Positions 35,466 through 43,217 of a stretch of 64,000 nucleotides of DNA are shown piece after piece. Source of the stretch: JBBRDU01 sp038230335 (GTDB taxonomy: Bacteria > Verrucomicrobiota > Verrucomicrobiia > Chthoniobacterales > UBA10450); contig JBBRNL010000011.1 of NCBI GenBank assembly GCA_038230335.1, positions 23,117 to 87,116 on the forward strand. Direction: 5' to 3'. A program made the position numbers and the translations under genes. Position 1 is the first letter of the stretch; every line of letters starts with the position of its first letter. The notes beneath the pieces were generated by a model. It saw nothing but the letters and a program-made list of their open reading frames with translations, was not told where the DNA came from and made no database searches.

Positions 35466-36104
35466 CTAGGGCGGAAGCGTGAATGAAACGATCGCGTCGG
35501 CCGCGCGATGATTCGACCAGAAGTGGTCGCCGTCAAACGTGAGTGAGCGGCATTGAAAAGGAACGCAGGCCACATCTTCCACGTCCGGGGTTTCTTTGCG
35601 CGGATCGAGCCGGGCGATAGTCCAGCTCTCACCATTCTGTTCGGTTCCGCGCAGGAGGTAGATCCATCCATCAACAACGACGTGACCACAGATCTCAGCG
35701 CCGACGTCGATGGCGCGGAGAATATTTCCGCCCGCATCGAGTTTCAGAATTCTGTGCTGGTACCATTGACTGAGGTAGAGATGCCCGCCGTCGTAACTCA
35801 GATATGACCCGGTAAAATCCGGACAAGCAATTCGATCACCTTCCAAAAAGCCTGTTGCGACCGTGTAGCGGCGGAGATACCGATCATCATCCGGGTCCTC
35901 ACCGATCGTAAAACGCATGGTATCTCCCGTAGAACTCGCGGCCCACGGAATTCCCGGAGCTTCCGTCTCCTCGAAAACCGTCCAACTCTTCACATCGATC
36001 CCATAAATTCGGCGAAGATCGCGCGAGCCCATCCATAAGGCATTGGAGTGCCACGCCAGTGCCTGAGGCGTCGGCGCGGGCGAGACATGTCTTTGCCGCT
36101 CCAT
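35466..36104 (-). CDS. beta-propeller-like protein of unknown function
   Basis: The 212-residue protein has several W-x-G/G-D-x-L-W-type repeats: L-A-W-H-S-N-A-L-W-M-G, Y-D-G-G-H-L-Y-L-S-Q-W, V-V-V-D-G-W-I-Y-L-L-R and T-F-D-G-D-H-F-W-S-N, about 40-45 residues apart, suggesting a five-bladed or partial beta-propeller. There is no signal peptide. No specific family recognised; glutamine-cyclotransferase-like or NHL-like folds are possible. Convergent with the SGNH gene. Confidence 0.65.
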   Translation of the reverse strand: MERQRHVSPAPTPQALAWHSNALWMGSRDLRRIYGIDVKSWTVFEETEAPGIPWAASSTGDTMRFTIGEDPDDDRYLRRYTVATGFLEGDRIACPDFTGSYLSYDGGHLYLSQWYQHRILKLDAGGNILRAIDVGAEICGHVVVDGWIYLLRGTEQNGESWTIARLDPRKETPDVEDVACVPFQCRSLTFDGDHFWSNHRAADAIVSFTLPP

Positions 36105-36159
36105 GATGGATGGAAGTTCTTTCAGGCCGTTATTCTCTCATTCATTCAGGAATTTTGGC

Positions 36160-36183
36160 GATTGAATTTCAGAGAATTCAATC
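36160..36183. promoter_or_regulatory. perfect inverted repeat upstream of DoxX
   Basis: GATTGAATT (36160-36168) and its exact complement AATTCAATC (36175-36183) flank TCAGAG, only 13 bases before the DoxX start codon at 36197. This AT-rich 9+9 palindrome is a good operator candidate, or a translation-controlling hairpin in the leader. Confidence 0.45.
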
Positions 36184-36196
36184 CACCATCGACTGC

Positions 36197-36568
36197 ATGA
36201 ACGTCGTCACCATGATCGCTCGCCTTCTGCTAGGCCTCCTTTTCGCCGTCTTTGGCTCCAACGCCTTCCTCCACTTTATCCCCATGCCGCCCATGAGCGG
36301 TCACCCGGGCGAATTCATTGGCTCCATGTATGCCACCGGATACCTCCTCCCCATCGCCGCGCTTCAGGTCATCGGCGGCTTACTCCTCGTCGTGGGCCGC
36401 TTTGTGCCGCTCGGGCTGACTTTGCTCGGGCCCATTATCGTTAACATCGTGCTCTTCCACATCTTCATGGACCGCAGCGGAATGGGCATGGCGCTTGCCG
36501 TTTCCGCGGTATCGCTTTTTCTTCTCTGGCGCTATCGCGAAGCATTCGCCGGATTGCTCCGGGCGTAA
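36197..36568 (+). CDS. DoxX family membrane protein
   Basis: From the ATG at 36197 the 123-residue product has four hydrophobic segments: R-L-L-L-G-L-L-F-A-V-F-G-S-N, A-L-Q-V-I-G-G-L-L-L-V-V-G-R, G-P-I-I-V-N-I-V-L-F-H and A-V-S-A-V-S-L-F-L-L. The L-Q-x-x-G-G-L-L-L-x-x-G-R and P-I-x-x-N-I-x-x-F-H patterns are those of DoxX/DoxD. Such proteins are linked to thiosulfate or quinone metabolism and to stress. Earlier starts at 36110 would run through the inverted repeat. Confidence 0.88.
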   Translation: MNVVTMIARLLLGLLFAVFGSNAFLHFIPMPPMSGHPGEFIGSMYATGYLLPIAALQVIGGLLLVVGRFVPLGLTLLGPIIVNIVLFHIFMDRSGMGMALAVSAVSLFLLWRYREAFAGLLRA

Positions 36569-36578
36569 TGCGCGCGCT

Positions 36579-37133
36579 CTATCTTCGATCGGAGTGATCC
36601 GTCTCGACGCCCCGTCGAAATTGCTCGGTGACCTGGGCGACCACGACTCCCAGTTTGCTGATGGTCGAGTGGTTAATCATGGTCTGCCCATCGGGCTGCA
36701 GATACATCCACTGACTCATGCGCACATTCCCGAGCGGATTTCCGGGAGAAAGCGCCAGCTTGAAACTCCAGTGAAAGACATTGCCGAAACTTTCGCCGTG
36801 AATCGTGCCGATGACGTCATTCGCGGTGGCTTCGTAATGATGTGCATCCACTCGCCGAATGCGCCACGACCGGTGCTGTCGCTTGCCATCGCCAAAAATA
36901 AGATCCTGCTCCAACTCCAGTGAAGCGCCGGCCCATTTGCCAGACGTCTCCGTCCGCACACGCTGTTTGGGCGTGCCCGCGCGGTTCTCCAACACTCCGA
37001 ACGATTTGGCGTGTCCGGTAAAAAACGTCGCCGGATCGAACAACGGTCGACCGTCCGAGAAATCAGAAGGCTTCATGCTGGCACAGCTTGTAAGGATGGT
37101 GGTGAATAGGATTAAGAAGAGACGACGAATCAT
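36579..37133 (-). CDS. DUF3833 lipoprotein
   Basis: From the ATG at 37133 (M-I-R-R-L-F) there is a lipobox L-T-S-C near residue 15, so this is an exported lipoprotein. The mature 165 residues match DUF3833: L-F-D-P-A-T-F-F-T-G-H-A, W-x-I-R-R-V-D-A-H-H-Y-E-A-T-A-x-D-V and W-M-Y-L-Q-P-D-G-Q-T-M-I-N. The family function is unknown. It is convergent with DoxX. Confidence 0.88.
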   Translation of the reverse strand: MIRRLFLILFTTILTSCASMKPSDFSDGRPLFDPATFFTGHAKSFGVLENRAGTPKQRVRTETSGKWAGASLELEQDLIFGDGKRQHRSWRIRRVDAHHYEATANDVIGTIHGESFGNVFHWSFKLALSPGNPLGNVRMSQWMYLQPDGQTMINHSTISKLGVVVAQVTEQFRRGVETDHSDRR

Positions 37134-37202
37134 TATTGTGCCGGAAATAAGTCCGACCATCGTCCTGCGCCGGATGTGAAACAAGGGCTTCCCGCGAGCA
37201 GT

Positions 37203-37397
37203 TCAATATGACTTCTCTCCGAGAACCCGCGGGGTGAACCCATACGGACAATTGCGACAGCCCTCCCGGCAGCACTCGCCGCGCTGGAGCAGGAACTCCC
37301 GGGTCAACGCGCCACTCTCGTCAAAATCCTTCGGACCGGCCGAGCTATCCCACTTCTCCGAGGTCCCGTGGAGGGGCGAACTTGAACCTGTATTCAT
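37203..37397 (-). CDS. DUF5522-like small cysteine-rich protein
   Basis: From the ATG at 37397 the gene encodes 64 residues. The C-terminal half shows R-E-F-L-L-Q-R-G-E-C-C-R-E-G-C-R-N-C-P-Y-G-F, which is the DUF5522 pattern (L-x-R-G-x-C-C-x-x-G-C-R-H/N-C-P-Y-G-F). The four cysteines suggest metal binding. The N-terminus up to the family motif is short. It lies upstream of the DUF3833 lipoprotein on the same strand, about 70 bases away. Confidence 0.8.
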   Translation of the reverse strand: MNTGSSSPLHGTSEKWDSSAGPKDFDESGALTREFLLQRGECCREGCRNCPYGFTPRVLGEKSY

Positions 37398-37523
37398 GAT
37401 TGTGATCGCGCCATCGCGAAAACAAGGAGCACAAGAAAGCGAACCTCGTCCAGGTGATTTGTAGCTCCTTCGAATCATTGTTTGTAGTCGCGGCCGACGG
37501 TTTCACCGCGCTATGTTCAAAGC

Positions 37524-38000
37524 ATGGACATGGCAAGCGCCTCCGCCGGTCAACCGCCGGCCATACCTCCCGCCCACGTCGTGGTGCGCGGCAACGCCCG
37601 GAGTTTTCTGCAGGAAGTGATCGTCGGCACGCATCATCTGCAAGTCGACGAGCCGGCCAGCGTCGGTGGAAGCGATGTTGCGCCTGACCCTTATGATTTT
37701 CTACTGGCCGGATTGGGCGCATGCACTTCCATGACGGTCGGTTTGTCGGCGCGGCGAAAGAAATGGCCGCTCGAAAACATTACCGTGTCGCTGCGCCACT
37801 CGCGCATTCACGCCAAAGATTGCGAAGAATGCGAAACCAAAGAAGGGATGCTGGACCGAATCGACATGAACATCGACCTAACCGGCCCGCTGACTTCAGA
37901 GCAGCATGCCAGGCTCATGGAAGCGGCCTCCAAATGCCCGGTTCATCGAACGCTCAAATCCGAGATCGATATCAGGCTCGAGGCAGGGGCGGCTCACTGA
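37524..38000 (+). CDS. OsmC family protein
   Basis: The 158-residue protein has the OsmC hallmarks: D-P-Y-D-F-L-L-A-G-L-G-A-C-T-S-M-T-V near residue 56-72 with the first redox Cys, and K-C-P-V-H-R-T-L near 140 with the second. Between them, H-A-K-D-C-E-E-C-E-T contains two extra cysteines. OsmC-type proteins reduce organic hydroperoxides; the C-E-E-C insert suggests the YhfA-like branch. No clear operon. Confidence 0.92.
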   Translation: MDMASASAGQPPAIPPAHVVVRGNARSFLQEVIVGTHHLQVDEPASVGGSDVAPDPYDFLLAGLGACTSMTVGLSARRKKWPLENITVSLRHSRIHAKDCEECETKEGMLDRIDMNIDLTGPLTSEQHARLMEAASKCPVHRTLKSEIDIRLEAGAAH

Positions 38001-38029
38001 ACTGCCTTCCCGTTTTTCCGACAGAGGGC

Positions 38030-38070
38030 GACGCGAGATAGGGCGATGGAGGTCAATCGCCCCTACCTTA
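38030..38070. repeat. GTAGGGGC-type hairpin repeat
   Basis: GATAGGGCGATGG and GTCAATCGCCCCTACCT (38052-38068) form an imperfect hairpin; the right arm repeats, base for base over 17 positions, the right arm of the perfect inverted repeat at 24900-24916. It lies downstream of the OsmC gene. Confidence 0.6.
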
Positions 38071-38114
38071 TGTGACCGAGCAGCAGGATTTACGCAAACC
38101 CTGCCGCTCTTCTC

Positions 38115-38627
38115 TCACGCCGGGCCTTCATAACAATCGCCTAGCCAGGTTTCGGCTGCGCGCGCGTCGCGCTGAGACATGAGGAATTGAATCCAGGCTT
38201 GCTGCTCATGTTGCACCGCAGCCATTTCCCAAACACAGAAAGTAGGCTTGTGCTCGCCCTCGCGAGGGAAGAGCGAGAAATCCGCCGCCCGCTCACCATC
38301 TTTGTAGAACACTGTTTCCCAAAGCTCGTTGTTACCGCGCCAGGTCGAAACAATCAGGAAATAGAAATCGTGACCGCAGCGATGAAGGACCACGAAACCG
38401 AAGCCATGGGCATCGAGCGCGTGGGTGGAGAGATAAGCGCGCGCGAGTCCCCTGATTTCGTCCGGCACGGGCTGCTCTTCCGGACGCACCTCATACCACT
38501 TCAGCACCGATGCAGTCGTCTCCAGCGTTTCACCCGGACTAACCTGCTTGGCGCTATGCCGGTATGAGCGGTCAACCCCCGAGTCCTCCCTCAGGATGTC
38601 TTCGATTTGGGCAGTTTGTTCCGTCAT
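38115..38627 (-). CDS. conserved-looking protein of unknown function
   Basis: The 170-residue protein has no signal peptide or membrane segment. It carries W-Y-E-V-R-P-E-E-Q-P-V-P, F-G-F-V-V-L-H-R-C-G-H-D-F-Y-F-L-I-V-S-T-W-R and V-W-E-M-A-A-V-Q-H-E-Q-Q-A-W near residues 44, 78 and 135. It looks like a small mixed alpha/beta cytoplasmic protein; I cannot assign a family. It is followed, 23 bases upstream on the map, by a SnoaL-like gene on the same strand. Confidence 0.65.
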   Translation of the reverse strand: MTEQTAQIEDILREDSGVDRSYRHSAKQVSPGETLETTASVLKWYEVRPEEQPVPDEIRGLARAYLSTHALDAHGFGFVVLHRCGHDFYFLIVSTWRGNNELWETVFYKDGERAADFSLFPREGEHKPTFCVWEMAAVQHEQQAWIQFLMSQRDARAAETWLGDCYEGPA

Positions 38628-38650
38628 CCGAAAACCATGCTTGCATCATC

Positions 38651-39019
38651 CTAACCGGCGGCCGGCAGAAACTCTTCGCGGACAATCTTACCGTCTTTCA
38701 CCGTGTAGACGCCCACTTCGGACATCTGCATGCGTTTTTTGGAATCCTTGTCCGTCACATCGACGTCAAACTGCACAACGAAACGGTCGTGCGCCACAAA
38801 TGGGCCTGTCGCCTTGAAGCTGTGCACTTCCATTGAACTCGCCCACCAGTCGGCTTTTTTTCGCACCCCTTCGATTCCACGTATCTCCGTTGAACCGCCG
38901 TCCATGCTCTGTGCTTCCACGCTCACGATATCATCCGCGTAGAGCGCATCGATCGCTTCCTTCCACGCCTGCTTACGACAAAGTTCCACCACCTTCTGCG
39001 CGACTTGTTCAGTGTTCAT
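38651..39019 (-). CDS. SnoaL-like / NTF2-fold protein
   Basis: The 122-residue protein has the small NTF2-like layout: helix with V-V-E-L-C-R-K-Q-A-W-K-E-A-I-D-A-L-Y-A-D-D-I near residues 11-31, G-G-S-T-E-I-R-G-I-E-G-V near 43, then antiparallel strands ending G-V-Y-T-V-K-D-G-K-I-V-R-E-E-F. Such domains bind small hydrophobic ligands or act as isomerases or hydrolases. No catalytic residue can be assigned with certainty. Confidence 0.82.
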   Translation of the reverse strand: MNTEQVAQKVVELCRKQAWKEAIDALYADDIVSVEAQSMDGGSTEIRGIEGVRKKADWWASSMEVHSFKATGPFVAHDRFVVQFDVDVTDKDSKKRMQMSEVGVYTVKDGKIVREEFLPAAG

Positions 39020-39079
39020 GTCTGATTCTTAGCCCTTCCCGCGAAGAACTCCAATAGCGCGGGGGGAATTTGTCCTGAC

Positions 39080-39499
39080 TTAGGCCGTCTTAAGACTTTC
39101 GCACTTCACTTCGTAGCTCTGGATGAGCGCGGCAATTTTTGCGTGAAAGCCATCCTGGGCCGAATAGAGCGCGCCTACTGGTTCCGAAAATTCCTTCTGC
39201 TTCAGTTCGTCTTCGATCGTCAAGGTCAGCGCCGCGAGCGTTTCGAGATTAGCGCGCGAATGAAACTCCATCTCTTTCAGCTTGGAAAGAATCGTGACGG
39301 ATTTCTCCAATTCACCGGGAGCCTGTTCGACCTTCGCCGGCTGGATCGCGGCCGCTCCGCTAGATTGATCGTCAACCGTCCCGGCCGGCTTCTTCATTTT
39401 CCTGGATTTTGGAGCGCCGCCCGCCGCGGATTTTGCCTGCTCATGGCCCTTTTCCTGGGAAACCTTCTTGTCGTGCGCAACATTTCGTGGATCTGACAT
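39080..39499 (-). CDS. protein with Lys/Ala-rich N-terminus, unknown function
   Basis: From the ATG at 39499 the product has about 139 residues. Residues 1-55 are rich in Lys, Ala, Gln and Pro and probably disordered; residues 70-135 form a likely helical pair (V-T-I-L-S-K-L-K-E-M-E-F-H-S-R). Family not recognised. It may be a nucleoid- or cell-cycle-associated small protein, but nothing beyond composition supports this. Confidence 0.55.
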   Translation of the reverse strand: MSDPRNVAHDKKVSQEKGHEQAKSAAGGAPKSRKMKKPAGTVDDQSSGAAAIQPAKVEQAPGELEKSVTILSKLKEMEFHSRANLETLAALTLTIEDELKQKEFSEPVGALYSAQDGFHAKIAALIQSYEVKCESLKTA

Positions 39500-39583
39500 G
39501 CGACACCCTACACTCGTTCGGTCCGCTCGCATCGCCGAACCACGTCTTGTAGGATTTTAAGCAACGGCGAGTGACCCAACGCC

Positions 39584-39937
39584 TTAACTTCCTGTCAGCA
39601 GACGATAGTTGATCCACGCAACGACGGCCGACAAAAACAATAGCGTCAAAGCGGGACACATCTTGAACACCGGATTGTTCACTCGCACATGAGTAGCCAG
39701 GGCGCCTCCCATCAGGATCGCGATTCCGACACCACCGACTATGGCAAAGAGGGGACGCTCGATTCCAACCAACAACATCACAGCGAAGGTTATTTTCAAA
39801 ATGCCCACCATGTCTCTCAGCCAGTCGGGCATCCGATACTGTTGAAATTCCTGAACGATGTTGGTGTAGCGCACGACCCAGACAAAGAAAATCGATGCGG
39901 CCACAAAGATCTGCAGGCCAATGGTCAAATCATGCAT
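39584..39937 (-). CDS. DoxX-like small membrane protein
   Basis: The 117-residue product has four membrane segments and the DoxX_2-like pattern W-V-V-R-Y-T-N-I-V-Q-E-F-x-x-Y-R-M-P-D-W-L-R-D-M-V-G-I-L-K followed by V-G-G-V-G-I-A-I-L-M-G-G-A-L-A-T-H and V-N-N-P-V-F-K-M-C-P. It is divergent from the cupin gene, with about 120 bases between. Confidence 0.8.
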   Translation of the reverse strand: MHDLTIGLQIFVAASIFFVWVVRYTNIVQEFQQYRMPDWLRDMVGILKITFAVMLLVGIERPLFAIVGGVGIAILMGGALATHVRVNNPVFKMCPALTLLFLSAVVAWINYRLLTGS

Positions 39938-40058
39938 GACCGGATCTTATACCGTCTGGAATCGGACTGGAACGACAATTACCGGAGTCGCGTTGCGCGT
40001 GATCTCGATCGGGCCCAAACCTGATGCTGGCTCGCCATTACGTGAGGCTGTAGGTTCC

Positions 40059-40403
40059 ATGATGAACGTGATCAATCGCGAGAAGTTGCCCTTTGTCGGA
40101 ATGTCCCATGAGTTCACCGGGAAAGACCATGGCGTCGGCAACTCAATCTTTTTCGTCGCAGCGCCTCCCGGTTGCGCCGTTCCGCTGCACCGGCACGACT
40201 ACGATGAGATCATTCTGGTGCAGGAAGGGTGCTCCTCGTGTGTCGTCGGCGAGGACCGGCAGGATATGAAAGCTGGTGATATCATTGTGATTCCGGCGGG
40301 GACGCCGCACGGTTTCACCAATTCCGGCGACACCATCCTGCGTCAGATCGATATCCACGCCAGCCCGACGTTCGTGACTGAATGGCTGGAAGAGAAAGCG
40401 TAA
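40059..40403 (+). CDS. cupin domain protein
   Basis: The 114-residue protein has the two cupin motifs: G-C-A-V-P-L-H-R-H-D-Y-D-E-I near residue 39 (His, His, Glu) and P-A-G-T-P-H-G-F near residue 78 (His). The metal site is complete. It could be an isomerase, dioxygenase or binding protein. Two adjacent ATGs (40059, 40062) are possible starts. Confidence 0.9.
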   Translation: MMNVINREKLPFVGMSHEFTGKDHGVGNSIFFVAAPPGCAVPLHRHDYDEIILVQEGCSSCVVGEDRQDMKAGDIIVIPAGTPHGFTNSGDTILRQIDIHASPTFVTEWLEEKA

Positions 40404-40537
40404 GCAGCACTTCAAGGGAGAGAGCGTCGATCGATGAGAGACTCTGCGCGCGTAGATTTCTTCCCCTTCATCCTTGAGGTTCTGCCTCTTCCCTTCTCCT
40501 GAAGCCCACACGCCTTGTCCTCCTGACGCTGGTTGCG

Positions 40538-41365
40538 ATGATCGCGTTCGCCGGGAATTCGCTGCTCTGTCGGTTTGCCTTGAAACAAACCGCCATCGAC
40601 CCGGCAAGCTTCACGTTTGTTCGCATCTTTTCTGGTGCTGCTGTGCTTTGGCTTATCGCAGTCGTGCGAAAATCCTCATGGCGGAATGCGGGGAACTGGC
40701 CATCTGCGCTGGCGCTCTTCGCGTACGGGGCGGCCTTCTCCTTTGCCTACGTCACTCTCTCTACCGGAACGGGCGCGTTGCTGTTGTTTGGCGCTGTCCA
40801 GGCAACGATGATTCTCTGGGGCATACGAAGGGGTGAACCAATCCATGCTCGACAGCTGGTCGGTCTGGCTTTGGCCCTCGTTGGGCTGGTCGCGCTTCTT
40901 TTTCCGGGACTTTCCGCTCCGCCGCTGCGCGGTTCGCTTCTGATGCTGGGCGCCGGTGTGGCCTGGGGCATCTATTCAGTGCGCGGCAAAACGGCGGCCG
41001 ATCCCGCTAGCACCACAGCCGGCAACTTCCTGCGAGCAGTTCCGTTCTCGGCCGTTCTGATAATGATCTTTTTCCCGTGGGCACAAATGGACAGAACCGG
41101 ATTTACCTGTGCCTTGGTTTCGGGTGCATTCGCTTCCGCCCTCGGATACGTCATTTAGTACACGGCGTTGCCTTATCTTCACGCAGCGAGCGCGGCCACC
41201 GTCCAACTGAGCGTGCCGGTCTTCGCAGCCACCGGCGGGATTTTATTGCTCAATGAGCCACTCACAGTGCGTTACACCTTTGCCTCGTTGGCAGTTCTGG
41301 GCGGAATCGCCCTCGTCGTGATCCGGAACGCGCCCCACACGGATCTTCATCTCGGAAAAGGATAA
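40538..41365 (+). pseudogene. EamA-family (drug/metabolite) transporter with an in-frame amber stop
   Basis: Two hydrophobic frames in the same reading frame are separated by one TAG at 41156-41158. The joined product, about 275 residues, is an EamA/DMT transporter: M-I-A-F-A-G-N-S-L-L-C-R-F-A-L-K at the start and, after the stop, Y-T-A-L-P-Y-L-H-A-A-S-A-A-T-V-Q-L-S and P-V-F-A-A-T-G-G-I-L-L-L-N-E-P. The family normally has W-Y-T-A-L at this place, so TGG has become TAG. Two thirds of the protein would still be made. Reads in the frame are otherwise intact, so the lesion is young or an assembly error. Confidence 0.8.
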
Positions 41366-41422
41366 GCTGAATCGAGATCTGCTCGCACTCATCAAGTAGT
41401 TCGCTGTGGCAGATCACACCTT

Positions 41423-43147
41423 CTATTTCGATATACGCACGGCGAGCTTGCGTCCCTTGAATTGGATGCCGTTGAGTTTCTTCAAGAGTAGCGTGACGCG
41501 CGCTTCGGCTACATCGACCAGGGTCTTGGTGGCCTCCAAATGAATCGCACCGATCTCCCCTTTCGGAATGGCCGTCACGCCCGCAATCACGCCAACGAAA
41601 TCGCCCGGCTGGACGGCGTGCTCTCGTCCGATGTTGAAAGCGAGGCGAACCATTCCGGACTCGTGTGAAAGGGGACCGGCTTCCTCGCGCGGACCGTTTC
41701 GCCGGGATCGATCAGCCCGATCGCGCGAAGCGCGCCGCGGGGGTCCGGCCTCAAAATCATCCCGGCCACGCTCGCGTCTGTCTCGTGCTCCGGCATCCGA
41801 AAAGCGCGTAGCCGCCGCGCCCGTCCGATCTTCCGGGATGACCTGCCCGGAACGTGTTTTGTCTTCGCCTAACAAGTGGATGAGAGCCGACGCAATGTCG
41901 GTCGCCGAATATTCCTGTTCCAGCAAACGATCGAGCATCTCGTCGTGGCGCCTGTATTCGCCCTTCTCCAGCGTTTCGCGCAAAGCTCCCGCAAAAGCCG
42001 TCGCGCGTTTTCCTTCCACCTCTTCGGCGGAAGGAATTTTCTCGCGACGAATGCGACTCTTGGTAAAGCGCTGGATATTTTCCAGGCGATAAATCTCCCG
42101 GCCGGCTACGAACGTGACCGCTTTCCCGCCTTTACCCGCGCGGCCAGTGCGCCCGATGCGATGCACATAATCTTCGCCGTCATGCGGGAGGTCGTAATTG
42201 AAGACGACTTCAATGTCATCAACGTCGAGACCGCGTGCCGCGACATCAGTGGCCACGAGAAACTCGACCACACGTTTTCGGAATCTTCCCATGACGCGTT
42301 CGCGCATGGCTTGGGTCATATCGCCGTGCAACTTGTCGGCCACGTAGCCGCGCGCGGTGAGATGCTCAGTCAGTTCGTCGACCATCATCTTGGTGGCGCA
42401 GAAAATGATGGCCAACTTGACGTCTTCCAGATCGATGAGACGACAAAGCACTTCCAGTTTGGAGCGCCGGTCGACCTCATAATAAACCTGCTCGATCGAC
42501 GGCACGGTGAGCGCCTCTTCTGCCACACGCACGTTCACCGGGCTGCGCGTGAAGGTTTTGATCAACTCCTGGATCGGGCGCGGGATCGTGGCCGAGAAGA
42601 AAACCGTCTGCCGTTCCGCCGGCACCTGGCGCAGAATCGTCTTAATGTCATCCACAAAACCCATGTCCAGCATGCGATCGGCTTCGTCGAGAATCACCAT
42701 CTTGATCTGGTCCAGCTTCAGGCTTTTGCGCTCGAGGTGATCCATCACGCGCCCTGGTGTGCCGATGATGATTTGCGCGCCGGCGCTTAACCCGCGGAAC
42801 TGCCGCTCGTACGATTGTCCCCCGTAAATCGGTAACTCGCGCACGCCGCGCTTGAAAAAAGCCAGTTTCGCGATTTCCTCCGCCACCTGCACGGCCAGTT
42901 CACGTGTCGGACAAAGGATCAACACCTGAGGCGCACGCAAACTCGCTTCCACGCACTGAATGGCCGGAATGCCGAAAGCCGCCGTCTTGCCCGAGCCGGT
43001 CTGCGATTGCCCGACCACATCCGCGCCCCCCAGCAGGATCGGGATCGCTCCACCCTGGATGGGGGAGGCTTCCTCAAAGCCCATCTTCTCGACCGCCTTT
43101 AACAATTCCGGCGCGAGACCGAGTTCAGCGAACAGCTTCTTCTGCAT
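41423..43147 (-). CDS. deaD: DeaD/CsdA-like DEAD-box RNA helicase
   Basis: The 574-residue protein has the DEAD core: S-P-I-Q-G motif, Q-S-Q-T-G-S-G-K-T-A-A-F (motif I), V-I-L-D-E-A-D-R-M-L-D-M-G-F, S-A-T and H-R-I-G-R-T-G-R-A. The C-terminal 80 residues form a DbpA-type RNA-binding domain (R-L-A-F-N-I-G-R, V-G-V-I-A-G-V-T, I-Q-F-K-G-R-K). It is a cold-shock-type helicase for ribosome assembly. The linker (about 455-495) is charged. A TTA-containing L-L-G-E-D stretch shows the local rare-leucine pattern. Gene symbol by architecture. Confidence 0.92.
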   Translation of the reverse strand: MQKKLFAELGLAPELLKAVEKMGFEEASPIQGGAIPILLGGADVVGQSQTGSGKTAAFGIPAIQCVEASLRAPQVLILCPTRELAVQVAEEIAKLAFFKRGVRELPIYGGQSYERQFRGLSAGAQIIIGTPGRVMDHLERKSLKLDQIKMVILDEADRMLDMGFVDDIKTILRQVPAERQTVFFSATIPRPIQELIKTFTRSPVNVRVAEEALTVPSIEQVYYEVDRRSKLEVLCRLIDLEDVKLAIIFCATKMMVDELTEHLTARGYVADKLHGDMTQAMRERVMGRFRKRVVEFLVATDVAARGLDVDDIEVVFNYDLPHDGEDYVHRIGRTGRAGKGGKAVTFVAGREIYRLENIQRFTKSRIRREKIPSAEEVEGKRATAFAGALRETLEKGEYRRHDEMLDRLLEQEYSATDIASALIHLLGEDKTRSGQVIPEDRTGAAATRFSDAGARDRRERGRDDFEAGPPRRASRDRADRSRRNGPREEAGPLSHESGMVRLAFNIGREHAVQPGDFVGVIAGVTAIPKGEIGAIHLEATKTLVDVAEARVTLLLKKLNGIQFKGRKLAVRISK

Positions 43148-43217
43148 AAGACACTAAAGCACGTGATCGACGATTCACGGAATCGGAGCCAGTAATCGGA
43201 TATTAAACCTACGGACG

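Noticed and set aside
40538..41365. Selenocysteine or pyrrolysine readthrough in the EamA gene
   Set aside because: The stop is TAG at a conserved Trp position; no pyrrolysine genes are seen and a Trp-to-stop change explains it.
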